Shown here: piece by piece, positions 25,876 to 38,100 of the stretch
How positions within the stretch are numbered: the first letter of the stretch is position 1
How the letters are laid out: each line of letters begins with the position of its first letter
NCBI RefSeq assembly: GCF_035582795.1
Contig: NC_134367.1
Span: 58,063,562-58,127,561, forward strand
DNA: 64,000 nt
Source: Mycteria americana
Taxonomy: Eukaryota; Chordata; Aves; Ciconiiformes; Ciconiidae
Direction of reading: 5' to 3'
Program-made: the position numbers and the translations under genes
The notes under the pieces: model-generated
The model's database searches: none
The model's input: only the letters and a program-made list of their open reading frames with translations
What the model was told of the DNA's origin: nothing

Positions 25876-25924
25876 AGTCAGAGGCTTGAAAACTTGTTAA
25901 AAGCTCTCCCAGTGTTCCAAGTTA

Positions 25925-26110
25925 GAAAAAACTTTTACGAGGTATCAGCACTTTTCTTTCATTAGTGGGGAAGGAAGGATGAAAAATACAAAACAGCAGT
26001 AGACTTTTAAAGTTTAAATAGACAGGTCTGAGTGCCTGAACGTGCTCTTCCATTTTACTTTAACCCTCCAAAGAAGTATTCTGATCCAGTTTCACTGCTG
26101 ATCAGCAAGG
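25925..26110 (+). other. GJA1: GJA1 exon 1 (5' UTR)
   Basis: Several blocks match the human GJA1 first exon as I know it, including CTTTTACGAGGTATCAGCAC, CTTTTCTTTCATTAG, TTTAAATAGACAGGTCTGAG and TGCCTGAAC. The exon is non-coding. It ends at a consensus splice donor: CAGCAAGG at the exon end, then GTAAGT from 26111. The acceptor is at 32065/32066. The start is approximate (about 25-30 bases after TTAAAAG). The leader contains one upstream ATG (25979), described separately. Confidence 0.85.
25979..26002 (+). CDS. Upstream ORF in GJA1 leader, 7 codons
   Basis: ATG at 25979 is followed by six more codons and TAG at 26000-26002, entirely inside exon 1 (frame M-K-N-T-K-Q-Q). The start context has A at -3 and A at +4, so it is fair but not optimal. 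It is the only ATG in the spliced leader before the connexin start (exon 1 plus 32066-32081). At the same position the human exon reads GTGAGG-like sequence without an ATG, so the uORF appears not to be shared with human. It may modestly lower ribosome loading on connexin 43. Translation is unproven. Confidence 0.55.
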   Translation: MKNTKQQ

Positions 26111-26456
26111 GTAAGTTGCAAGCTCTCCTTTTCCATCTTTTTGTGTATCACTTTTCCTGAAAACACTTTTTTTTTTTCACCCTAACAATTTTGTGTTATC
26201 GCGCTGATGGTTGAACGTGTTTAAAACTATACATCTATAAAAGCGTAAGTTCTCTTAAAGTGCCAAGTTCAGACTTGTAGGAATTCTTTGCTTTCTTTGG
26301 TCATCTTTCTATACATTTCTTCAGATACGACACTTTCACAACTTTTAACCTGGTTGCGCTGAAGGAGAAACTGTGGTGAAGTAACTGCAGGGCTGAGTTG
26401 CGGACTTGTTGCTAGTGTTTGGGTGGAATCGCTCCTCTGCGTGCTTGCCTCGGACT

Positions 26457-26470
26457 AAAGGAGCTCCTTT
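26457..26470. repeat. Short palindrome near intron 1 start
   Basis: AAAGGAGCTCCTTT is perfectly self-complementary and extends by one T/A pair on each side. A site of this length can arise by chance, so no function is claimed. Confidence 0.6.
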
Positions 26471-27385
26471 AAAGAAAAACCCGAGGTGCGCTTCAGGCTC
26501 TTCTGTTGTACCGAAATTGCATCAGAAGTTGGTAACAGGGAGCCCTTGTCTTGACTGCGTCCCATTTCTGCCCCACACATTTTGCTTTCACATGGGAATC
26601 CTGATTGATGCCTAATAGTTTGTGCAGAGCAAGGTTCTTAATTAGGTGCTTTGTTAAGTGCTGCAGCTACTAAAGTGGTGACTTTCACGTGGTCTTCCTG
26701 ATAAGATTTCCCCTTTTCTTCTAAAATAGAAGTGATAAAATCCAGACGTGGGTTATGGATTTTTAACCTGGTTTGTATATAGTTACTCTGTTTTAGCAAC
26801 CTCGGTGAGGGATTTTAGCGAAGGAATGTGAGATATCATGATATGCCTTACCACGTTGGCAATGTCTGTGAAAGTCTTGGGTAGATATAAATGAAAGTTG
26901 TCTGGGAAGAACTGTGCAAGAATATCCACAATATGTGTCATAATCCCAATATGACACATTCCCTTTATATTATTACCTTGAAGGCTTAAATACCAAAATG
27001 TGGAGGACAAAAATGCTTGAGCAGCATCTTTTGGAGAACTAAAAGGCTTTTTACGTTGCAGGACTTGGAGTGATTCCTTATAGCAGTTGTTGCCTGCTGC
27101 TTGCCAGTAGTTAAAGAGCAACACGAGGAGGCAGGAAAAAGAGCCTTCAGCTGAAAGACAGACGAAGCACAGAGTCTATCTTATCGAGTAACACGTTCTC
27201 CTCTTAAACAAGAATATTGTGTGCTTATGTTTGTCCTCACATTTTGCCTTGAGATAACCAGCGAGCCTCATGAAGTGGCATATTTCATCTGAGGAGTTCC
27301 TTTTGATTTTTGTACGTGAGATTTATGACAAAAACCCCTGGCAATGGGGACAAAAATGGGCTACGGACACCTTGTGCCTGACTTC

Positions 27386-27424
27386 TGTGTGTGTGTGTGT
27401 GTGTGCGCGTGTGCGTGTGTGCGC
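27386..27424. repeat. (GT)n microsatellite in GJA1 intron
   Basis: About 19 TG/CG dinucleotides with CGCG interruptions near the 3' end. It is alternating purine-pyrimidine, so Z-DNA-prone, and likely length-variable. Confidence 0.95.
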
Positions 27425-30239
27425 ATAGGGAGCAAGTTGGAGGACTTGCGTGAAGCTTTCATCCTGCCATTTTTAACATCTGGACAGCACACTACACTGC
27501 AGAATTTAAGCCTCTAGTCTTTGGGATGTTTACTGAACTGTTTCCTTCAGAAACTTCAAAGCCAAACACTGGCACTGACCCATGATACCTAACAAGCATA
27601 CAAATGGGAGAAGGGTGAGCAGCAGGCTGGGTTCAGGAGAGGGAAGAGTGGGACACAAGGGATTTGATTTGTGACATAAGTCTAAATGCTTATACACTCA
27701 GGAGCACAAGCAGATTCAACACTGTAAAGTTATCTCAGCTCTCGTATTATGCAAGCCCGAAAGATTAATTTTATTTGTCTCTGAAATGAATGTTGATTTA
27801 GGCCAAGGATTCCTGTGGGCATGAGGAAGGTTAGATGACGTTAATCAGATACATTGCTCTCTTTCCCCTGGTCTCTGGAATCTCCTCCCCATGTCACCCA
27901 CTGAATAGATCTCGCATGGAGGCACCTGGTCTATTGTTTATTCCACACGTACGTTTTAGAAATCCAGATTTCAAAATCCGCAAGCAGGAGCATCAGAGTG
28001 CCCAAGGCCTCCTCAGGGAATTCAGCATTTCTTCTCTTAATTTCAAAGTGAGTCAGGAGAGGGATGAATCTGGGCAGTAACACAGAGGGTAGACCTGACT
28101 TGTACAACTAGAGAATGTCTAAGAAAGTGCTTAGGGTTGCTTTTGCAACTGTGCTTTAGAATTGAATTAGGTGGAGAGGGTACAACACAGGAGAGGCAAA
28201 GGCTATGGGGTAGATGCGCTAGTGGCTGACCACCAGCAGTACGAGCAGACAACAAAAAAACCACACAGTTGTGACACTTTAAATTCTAGTAACTGCAACC
28301 ATTTAGTGCATAATCTTTGTCCAGTGGATGAAATGAACTGAAGCTTGTCTGCAGACCTACAAATGAACCACACCTTCCCAGGGGAATGTCTGGAAGACAT
28401 TCACTGATTTTTGTAAGATTTCAGAAAACTAGCCTTCCCTATTCCAACCCATCCAAATCCCATCAGTTGTACATCTCATCTGCTTTCTCTGCAACGCTGG
28501 TTGCTTTTGGGAAATAGTCAAGCTGATTGATGTTCAAGGTCCAGAATCTTCTCTTTTCCTGGCTATTTATGTGTGTGTGAGCACACATAAAAAGGTAGGA
28601 AAGGTTGGAAAACCAAAACTTTGGCCTGTTTCCCAACTGCTTGAGCTACACAATCCCAATTTAGATCCCACTCTAACCCTTACTGCTCTTCAGACTTGGG
28701 CATGTTACCACAGCACTGAGTTTGCATTATTCTTCCTGGAAAATATGAACCAGATGATGTGATGAATGCCGTCCATAAAAAATAGTTCTAGAATTTCTTA
28801 ATTGTGACTTACAAATCAAATTTCTTATATATGTGGTCATCCAAAACCTATGCAGATGAATGCTGTCATATCTCCTGCTGCTCTATGGCTTTTTTTCCTC
28901 TTTACCCACACACAGTAGGACCTGGAAGAAATCCATCTTTTAAAGAGTTTACTAGGCTGGCATTAGTCTGTCTCAGAAAAAGGTTATAATCCTGTAAAGT
29001 AATAATCAGTAAGAACTCATGAAACGCACGTACTCATCATCAGCCATATCCTTAAATTTCTGAAGTACTGAAATTGTATCAATCGATCAGGTCAACCTGT
29101 GTCTTTCAGTGGACTCATTTAAGGTGTTTGGAATTGTTAAAAGAAGTTTAAGTCCAGAATGCTGAAGAACTATTTTTAAAGTTCTGCCATGCATTTCAAA
29201 CTATTTACAAAGCTAGAATACTTAAATAACTGTTCGATACAAAACCTCTTTTTATACCTAGTAAACAGATATTGTAATCAGTTAATAAAAATGGTCTTTC
29301 AATGCCCTGAAAGTAAACAAGTTAGATCCGTTGAATGAATTTTCTCTACAACGAAACAAAGTACTGTTTCATAAAGCAATAGAATCCACTTAAGCAAAGG
29401 AATAATATATTTGTGCCACCACAAGGTTATCTGATTACAGTACAATGTTTTAAATTGATGTGGGTTTTTTTATCACTGGCAAAGGCCAGCAAGTAACTGA
29501 TCTCTTTAAAAAAAAGTTGCTTTTCAAAACTATGTATGAGTAATTCAAGCATGGAATGTTTCCTCCTGGAGCTTATATTGCCAGAGGACATAAATGAAAC
29601 TTAGCAATTTTGCATGCTGAAGCAAATTAAAAAATAGGTAGTAAATTCTCAAAATATTGCAGGTGTGGGATTAAGTAGGTCAAAACTGAAGTAAATCACG
29701 TTGCATTAATGGACCAGAGTGGAGTGTAATTAAAAAACAAACAACACATAAGTGCCTAGAAATAACACGTCCTCTGTTTTCTTAATCAAACTTCCAATCT
29801 GAAATAACATTTAGACAGTAAAAAAATACATTGAGTCTGAGGAAAGTCTGTTAATGCAGTAGTTTCAAATCATCGGAGAGCTGACTAATTAAATCAAGAA
29901 GCTGTTACATGAAAAAGGCTCCTTCTGTCCACTTCTAGGACATGGAGCAAATAGCTCGCCTTTAAAACAAACTTCACGTGTTGTATAGTTACAGGCTGTT
30001 CTCTGTTTTAACAATCCCAGCCTGAGGAGGAACGTGGTCACATTTCATTCCAGCCTTTCCAGAGACCTCCGCGCTCGTGTGCCCGACTCCTTCTCTGCCG
30101 CCCCGAGCCCGTAAAGACAAACCAGCCTTTCCTGGGAAGGACTAAAGCTGGGGATGGCTGAAGGGATGTGTCAGAGACGGACACGCTGTGTAGTCCTCCC
30201 GGCCGAGGCTTCCAGGTTTAAAAGTCTGAAGCAGGCCTG

Positions 30240-30680
30240 ATCCTTTGATGGGGCTTCATTCATGTGAAGAACTAAGGAGATGAGGAAGGGTCTGCGTGGC
30301 GCAGTAGGTGAACTTCAGAGCAAGCTGACGGAGGGGGCTGAGGAAACGGCCCTGGGATATTTTTCAGGGGTTCAAAGATAATTGGCGTCTCGGAGCTATC
30401 GGAGCGAGTACTTTAAACACTTGTCTCCCATTACTCTCTCAGACTCTTTCCGATGGCAGGAACAGTGTGTTTTTCTTTGGCATCTATTGTTATGTTTGCG
30501 TTTGCCAGACTTATAATCTTGTGTTTCCAGTGACTCACTGCTTCTTGAAAGAAAATCTCCTTGGTGCTAACATTTCCTATTTTATGAATTATCCAAAAAG
30601 GGCTTTTCCTATAAATGACCTTCGCGAGGGAATATATACATGATGCGATGGGGAGGAAATCACTTGAACATTATCAAAAC
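30240..30680. promoter_or_regulatory. Candidate intronic regulatory element
   Basis: This intron segment has a balanced base composition, scattered CpGs (TCTCGGAGC, ATCGGAGCGAG, TTCGCGAGG) and no repeats, and stands out from the A+T-rich rest of the intron. A CpG-rich patch precedes it (30060-30115). The call is from composition only and would need cross-species alignment. Confidence 0.25.
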
Positions 30681-31528
30681 TATTAATACCAGGAAGGGTT
30701 TACTCAGCATGCACGGAACAAATACCTATACCCAGCAGCATCCACTTTAAAAGGGAAACTTTGGGATTATTTTTCCTTTTAAGTGCCCGATTTCACATGC
30801 TGGTTCATGTGGGGCAAGTTAAAGTGTAAGTTTTTATGCAGAGACGATTATCATTCTCCAGTTGATAAAAATCCTATCGTGAACTTTGTTTTTACTAGGA
30901 ATCTAGAACATCAAGTAAACCATTTCATTTCTTTTATGTCATCCTGTGTATTTCCCCGAGAAGCTGCCTGTGTCCCAGAAATGCGCACTTTAAAACTCAA
31001 GGCGAGAGAGACAATTTAAACTTGCAGTGTTCAACACTTGGAATGCAAACTGCACGCCAGGAGTTGCCTTAAAAACAGAGAGAGCTCATTTACCTTTTTT
31101 TCTTGCTAAATCTTTTTTCCTTTCAAAACAAAGTGAAGGAATTTAAATACAAAAAGATGCAAATACAAACCTGAAACTACAACAAATTAAGCAATCCACA
31201 GATAAACAGGAAACCAGGTCCTCCAATATGGTAACGTGAGCTTAGGTGTACTTCATGTATTTACTATTTTTGGTTCCTTCATAAAAGTATAGGTAACGAA
31301 TACTAACTTTGATCTTTGTGCTGCAAATACTAGTGTATAAACTTTATTTAGATAGCAAGTTTTTTCTGAAGTTGAGTATTGTGTAACTTGGCATCATTAG
31401 GAACTATACTCTTAAATGTATCACACACAGTGTAGTGATATGCAAGAGCTCAGTTTAATGTTGCTGTAGGAAAAACAGCACACATTTTTCAGTGATAAAA
31501 TTTTAGGTATCCGACCCTAACATTAGCT

Positions 31529-31559
31529 TAGTATAACCTGTTGTATTTAGGTTATACTA
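31529..31559. repeat. Inverted repeat, 11-base arms
   Basis: TAGTATAACCT (31529-31539) and AGGTTATACTA (31549-31559) are exact complements separated by 9 bases. The repeat lies about 500 bases before the intron acceptor. Confidence 0.75.
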
Positions 31560-31994
31560 CGGTTTGCTTGCTTATTCTCTTAACGAGTGAACATAAAAAG
31601 TACCGTGAATGATCCACACTGAAAGAGATAAATCTTTCATTTATTCCTAGCATATTCGGGCAGTGCCACTACGGACTTCCACACCCTGCTTCAGCGGTGT
31701 GTCACAGCCCTTTTCTGCAGGTGTAGATCCTTGAACTGAGGCTGCCACCAAGGAAGCTGAGCCAACCACAGTGGCTACTGAGGGTAGTCACGGACTTCTT
31801 GAAAACTGGAGTGAAATTAGAAACCTCTTTTTTCATTGTGCTCTGAGACATTATATGTTACTTTCTCTTTTCAGTTTCCCTGACTTCTCACTCCACCTGT
31901 AGACTAACTAAAACTCTGGTTTCTCTTCAGATCGTGTAAAACACATGAATTAAAACAAAGCTGACATCACTGCTCTATTAGCATTGATCTGTGA

Positions 31995-33227
<1,233 letters not shown>

Positions 33228-33739
33228 GCTTCTAGCTGCAGTACTTGCTCAACTATGAAACGACATGCATTGGAAGATGCAGTCAGTGCTGATCTTGTTC
33301 CAGCGGAGGTGGTACTTAACAGTCTCAAGCAGGAGATTTTAACAATCATAAAAACAAACATACAAGCGAACAAACTTTTAAAATACTTGCTGTTTTTTGG
33401 GGGGATGTGGGGTTGGTGTGGGGTGGTACAGTACACATTGGTATTTAATGTAGCTGGTTTAAAGAATTTAAATACTAAAAAAAAAGAAAAAAAAAGGAAA
33501 AAGATAGGTAGTCAGTACTAAGGTAGGGGGTTGTTTTTCTAGAAAGGCTGTAAATATCTGAGTGTATGTGTATGTGTGTACTATCGTGTTTGTTTCTAAA
33601 GAATCTTCTGTAATACTAAAACCCAATAATAACTGAACTCACATTTGTCAGGGTGAAGTGCTGCCTGAAGATGAAAACATTTTTCCTATTCAACAAGCAA
33701 AAAAGTCCAGGAGTGCCTCTGATCATTTCCCTGTCAAGA

Positions 33740-33747
33740 ACATTCCA
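33740..33747 (+). promoter_or_regulatory. miR-1/miR-206 seed match, site 1
   Basis: ACATTCCA is a full 8-mer match to the miR-1/206 seed. GJA1 is an established target of these muscle microRNAs through two 3' UTR sites. It lies 513 bases after the stop codon. Confidence 0.75.
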
Positions 33748-34362
33748 TTCTTAGAAAGTGCACTTTGAAGGTAAACTTTCCTATGTGGTCCTCCAGGTTG
33801 TCAAAAGGCTCCTGGGAGGACAATCTACAGCGTTTGAATCATTCAACTCAAATTTCAGACGTGGCCCACCAAGAAATACTTTGGTCACCTGTCAGCCCTT
33901 CACGCAGGCAGATTTTGTGATGTGCATAAGTGGGATGGCTCCACACTTGTAGAACCGGCAACCACACTGTCTTGCCCACAGTGATATCTGTGTCCTGCTG
34001 CTCACGTACAGTCTAGTTAGCATAATATAAAACCCAGTTTGCTGCCACTAGCAGATTTAAGCATTAAGACAGGCAAGCAACTGCCTTTAGTGAATTTATC
34101 ACACCTTTATGTATATTAAGGGTGTATATATGTGTGTGGATGTGGAGGTAAAGGTATACACAAAACATCCTCAGAAGCATACGTTGAGAAATAAACGCAC
34201 ACAGGTTACTTGCAGTTGACACTTTCTCATGGATATTGTGAAGATGTGGGCCACTATGGTGTTTACATTCTCTGATTCCTTCAATGCAAGTGAAGCACAT
34301 GTCATATTTTTTTTAATTCTATAGAATATTTTCCATGTATCCTAAATGGATGCTTTTTTAAA

Positions 34363-34375
34363 AATAAAAAATAAA
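34363..34375 (+). terminator. Possible proximal polyadenylation signals
   Basis: Two AATAAA hexamers (34363-34368 and 34370-34375) lie immediately before the hairpin repeat at 34378. Use would drop the second miR-1/206 site. No cleavage evidence is available from sequence. Confidence 0.35.
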
Positions 34376-34377
34376 AC

Positions 34378-34465
34378 GGGCCTGATCCTGGATGTCTTGC
34401 TCTGGAAAACCTCTCTTTTAAGTCAGTGGGAGTTTTGCCTGAAAAAAGGCTACAGGATCAAGCCC
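34378..34465 (+). repeat. Ancient palindromic interspersed repeat in 3' UTR
   Basis: GGGCCTGATCCTG (34378-34390) and CAGGATCAAGCCC (34453-34465) pair as an inverted repeat with one mismatch. The interior has AGTGGGAGTTTTGCC, an exact 15-base match to the copy at 58932-59004. Motifs of this kind (GTCAATGGGAGTTTTGCC, AGGATCAGGCC) are common in bird and reptile genomes as an old repeat. The family name was not determined. Confidence 0.65.
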
Positions 34466-34516
34466 AAGATGTAGCGAACCGTGTTCTTGCTGGCATGAAT
34501 GATTTTCTTTTGTAGA

Positions 34517-34565
34517 AGTTAGGGGTGGAAAAGACCCATTAGGTCATCTAGTCAATCTCCCTGAT
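34517..34565 (-). mobile_element. Old CR1 3' end fragment in 3' UTR
   Basis: AGTTAGGGGTGGAAAAGACC followed by ATTAGGTCATCTAGTCAATC has the pattern of a reversed CR1 3' end (GGTTGGAAxxGACC … GGTCATCTAGTCCAAC). Only about 50 bases remain and they are diverged, so the insertion is old. Confidence 0.6.
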
Positions 34566-35023
34566 AGGTAATAATGATGCTTGAATGATAGAAGATGTAG
34601 TACTGTAAGCAAGCTTTAGTCTTTTATGTGAGAAACTTAGAAGAAATGCTTTGTGCTGGATTAATAATAAGATATGCCTACATGACTTTTGCAGTAACTG
34701 GTATTTTTCTTGTTCTAAATATTCACATTTACTGAACTGTAATGTCCACTCCGAGTTTGGCAGTTAGGTCTTTCTAGATGGCTCTAGCAACTTTAGTGTT
34801 TACACTTAGATTTTGTTTGAAATGCAAGTGAAGTTGAAAGGATTTTTAAAGAGTACAATTCTAGCTAATTTATTTGAAATATATGCTAAAGAAATCTACC
34901 AGTTTCTTCAAATGCATAGCCTCTTAGCTGAACACAGAATGACCAAGGAAATACATAGCTTCGTTTCATTTTGCAGCAACACAGATAAATTGTTTCATTT
35001 AATACATTATATTAATTTGTTTG

Positions 35024-35031
35024 ACATTCCA
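35024..35031 (+). promoter_or_regulatory. miR-1/miR-206 seed match, site 2
   Basis: A second ACATTCCA 8-mer lies about 90 bases before the distal polyadenylation signal. Together with 33740 it gives the two-site arrangement known for GJA1. Confidence 0.75.
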
Positions 35032-35113
35032 TGTTAAACTACTGTTGTGTTCAACTTCATTGCATGTATGCAACCATAGTCCGTTGGATCATGTTGTCTG
35101 GAGAACATTAGTC

Positions 35114-35119
35114 AATAAA
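35114..35119 (+). terminator. GJA1: GJA1 distal polyadenylation signal
   Basis: AATAAA within GTCAATAAAG, followed by a T-rich/GT-containing stretch (35140-35165) suited to cleavage-factor binding. It is the most likely mRNA end, near 35135-35140. Confidence 0.8.
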
Positions 35120-35138
35120 GTTTTAATTTAGTATAAAT

Positions 35139-38100
35139 ATATTTTCTAATTGTCTTTTACTGTCTTATATGTCCATATATCTTTTGTTTCAGTCTTATAA
35201 TCCAAACTCCTTCCTTCTCTCTTCATTTTTCCCCAGTCACTCTGCAGTTCAGCAGTATTCTTGATTTAATCCATCTGGATTTACTTTGAACTGAAATTTC
35301 ACAGGACCAGATTCAGATACCCTCACAACACTGGAAAAACAAGCATTGTTTGTGCCACTCCTGGAACAAAGTCACACTCAGCATGAACTACTGTAATTCA
35401 AATCTTGCCATGAGCCTCAGAAAATACATATTTATTTGCAAAATATTATTAAAAAGATAGTAGTAAGATACTATCACTTAATTTTTCAAGCAATTTTTGT
35501 ATATGGCCTAGATTCAACATTATGAAATCATTGCCTCTAGTTTACATTTCCCCATATAATCAGATTGTTTGACTGACAGTTTCAATTTCTGGAATGAAAT
35601 CCTCATTCTTTCAGAGTCAATGGGAGAAAGGTACTGATTTTGATAAGGCTGGGATTTCACATACTGTCTACTGCTTGACCATTTAGGTCCCTATCACTAA
35701 TGAAGACATACAGTGCGCGGCTTTCCAGCATTGGACTCTAAAGGAAAGATGGTCCAACTCCCTTTTTATTTGAAAAATCAAAATATAATGGTCATGCAGT
35801 TATCATACAGCTTTCTACTTTCAAATTTGCTTGTCATTTAAAGTCCGAATTCTTCCCCCTCCTATTAGTAAAGAAGGGGAAAAAAAATCAGTGGTAGTGG
35901 ATGTACAGCTCTGAGAGATACTACACAAGCGCTATCACAAGGAATGACTCCTTGAAGTATTCCTTAAATAACAACAACGAGTCATATTTAAGCTGGCTTG
36001 TCCTAGTTCGTCTGCACAAAGGGAAGGGAATTCCAAGCATTTTGTGAGGATCATGCCCTTGGAAAGGTGGATACAGAAACATCCAGAGAAGGGCTCACCT
36101 GAGACAAAATCTCAGCTGTCTCCTAGACGGGCTGATTGTCAGGTACGTCCCAAGTTAAGGACTCAGTTCCTTGGGGCATCTTGGACAACTGATAGAAATT
36201 AGTGCTTCAGTGCCAATTCTCTCTGAGTGATTTTTTGGTGGTAATGCATGTGTGGGTGCGTGTAGGATAAAGACATGCCATGGGCCATTTCTCCCACCTA
36301 GATTTATTTCTGTGGAGTGTATTTATTACACACTTCAAAGTCATTGCAGTGACATAATTTTGTGTGCCATTCATCCAATTCGTTATGCACTTTCTCCCAG
36401 TGCATCTCTGCAGCAGCAATTGCATTGTCTGCAGCTGACAAAAACCGGCATGCGATACAATGCTAGTGCATACTTCTCAACCTCTCTATATTATATATTG
36501 AATTCAAACTGGAAAAGATGTAAAAATACACATCTCTGAAGGTAATTAAAACAAAAGCAGCGTTACATACAAAACAGCAAGAAAACGCAAATTCAAAATC
36601 TGTTATGTGTTTAAAAGTTGTGTTGATGTTTTGTGTAGAAGTATTTTGAAAAAAGGCAAATTCATCCTAAGGTCCCCACCCTGCCCCAGTAATTTGAAAT
36701 GTTTGTAAAGAGTAAAATTAGAAGGACAAGTTACAGACAGCCTAAAATCTATATGCAGATCATGTAATTTCAAGATGTTTTAAATACAGTGAGCACACAC
36801 TGAAGGTTATTTCCTAATTTAGAAATGAAATTTCCATATTTAAAGTGGAAACTACAGTAAGTTTGAGAACTGGAACAAACTTTGTGAGTGTACCTGTCAC
36901 ACCCCCTGAAATCGGTCATTTTTAAATGATGTACTCGTCTCACCGTTCCAGAACCACGGCTGCCTGCAGTGCTGCTGCGCTACATAGCATCACCAGCTGG
37001 ACTGCGCATTACCACCATGCTGGCATTTCCCTCGGAATTTCTCTGCAGCTTGGTATCAATTCAAGAAAAAAAAAAAAGTAGTGATGTAAGGGGTAGAGTT
37101 CAGATCTGGGAGTCGATCCAGATTTGAAGTGACCTTGATTGGTTAATGTGGAGTTCTGGGTATGTCAGATCAAAACCTTCTCCAGTTTTGGTGGCGGCTG
37201 TTTCTACCCCACTAGGTCAGGACTACTTTTAATTCTTCTTGTAATGCCTCCATGATTACCACTGCTCCCTTTACCAGACTTTAAACAGAATAGGGCAGAA
37301 AATAGGATTTGCCTTCCTCTTGTAGAACTTTTTCTCTCTATTTACTGCTAATCCAAACCTGGCAGGACTGAGGCTTCTACTGTGCTCGTGAACTACCCCG
37401 ATATACAATATTTTTTTTAATGCAGTGTATTATACAAATGGTCAGAATGACTATAATCTCCTTAAAGATGTCTTCATTGCCTTCTCATGCTATTCAATCC
37501 AGTCATTTGCAGTTAGATCTGCCAGAGGACTCTGACGACTGAGGTAGGGCGCATGGCCCTTGAGGATTTCGCTGGCAAAAAAAGCAATCCTCTGATGGTA
37601 CAGAGCTGTTGAAGCTACTCCTACATTACTTTCATTGTACTGCCAACATAGACAATAAGGTCAGAAGCGTAAGTCATGTCTGAGAAATCACTACCTAGAC
37701 GTACTGTCTGGCTCAGTCCCTTGAAACTGTTTGAGGGTCCTCCATTTTATTCTAATCTAACATAATGGCTCCAGAAACATGGGGCTATAAGATCAGCTCT
37801 GCAAAGAAATGACTGCCTTTCCCTGACTTTAACCATGTGTTTGTGACTGTGCCCAAGGACGTATTCACACCCAGACTCTGTCAGTCCTGGAAAGTGTGTC
37901 AGATGTAAATTACCTGATGCTAGCCCATCACTAGATTGAAACAGGAAGAGCTTATTGGTTCCTGTACTTATTTAAAAGGTATTTTGGTAGACACAAGAAA
38001 GAATGCTTGTCTTAAACTTGTCTTAAATACTTCCTAACATGCGGCACTACCAGGAGACCCTATGAAGCAATACAGACACTGTGCATGTATACATGGTAAG

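Larger units (their letters stand above)
25650..25924 (+). promoter_or_regulatory. GJA1: GJA1 core and proximal promoter
   Basis: The region sits directly before sequence matching the human GJA1 first exon. From 5' to 3' it has a G-rich tract (25658-25683), a pyrimidine-rich tract (about 25740-25875) with CCTCC/CCACCC boxes of Sp/KLF/MAZ type, an AP-1-like position (TTCACAGTCAG at 25871-25881, where the human promoter has a consensus TGAGTCA) and a TATA-like TTAAAAG (25897-25903). The spacing between the AP-1 position and the TATA box matches human. Transcription is expected to start about 25-30 bases after the TATA box, near 25925; the exact start was not determined. Confidence 0.8.
33228..35138 (+). 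other. GJA1: GJA1 3' UTR
   Basis: This continues exon 2 from the TAA stop to about 20 bases after the AATAAA at 35114-35119. The end region (TTAGTCAATAAAGTTTTAAT) resembles the human GJA1 3' end. Contents include an A-rich stretch (33476-33505), two miR-1/206-type sites, two old repeat fragments and earlier AATAAA hexamers at 34363 and 34370 that could give a shorter mRNA. No second gene lies here. Confidence 0.85.

Noticed and set aside
25561-25965. 134-codon plus-strand frame over the GJA1 promoter
   Set aside because: It spans the pyrimidine tract, TATA-like box and exon 1 start. Its Pro/Ser/Phe-rich composition follows from the C/T-rich DNA.
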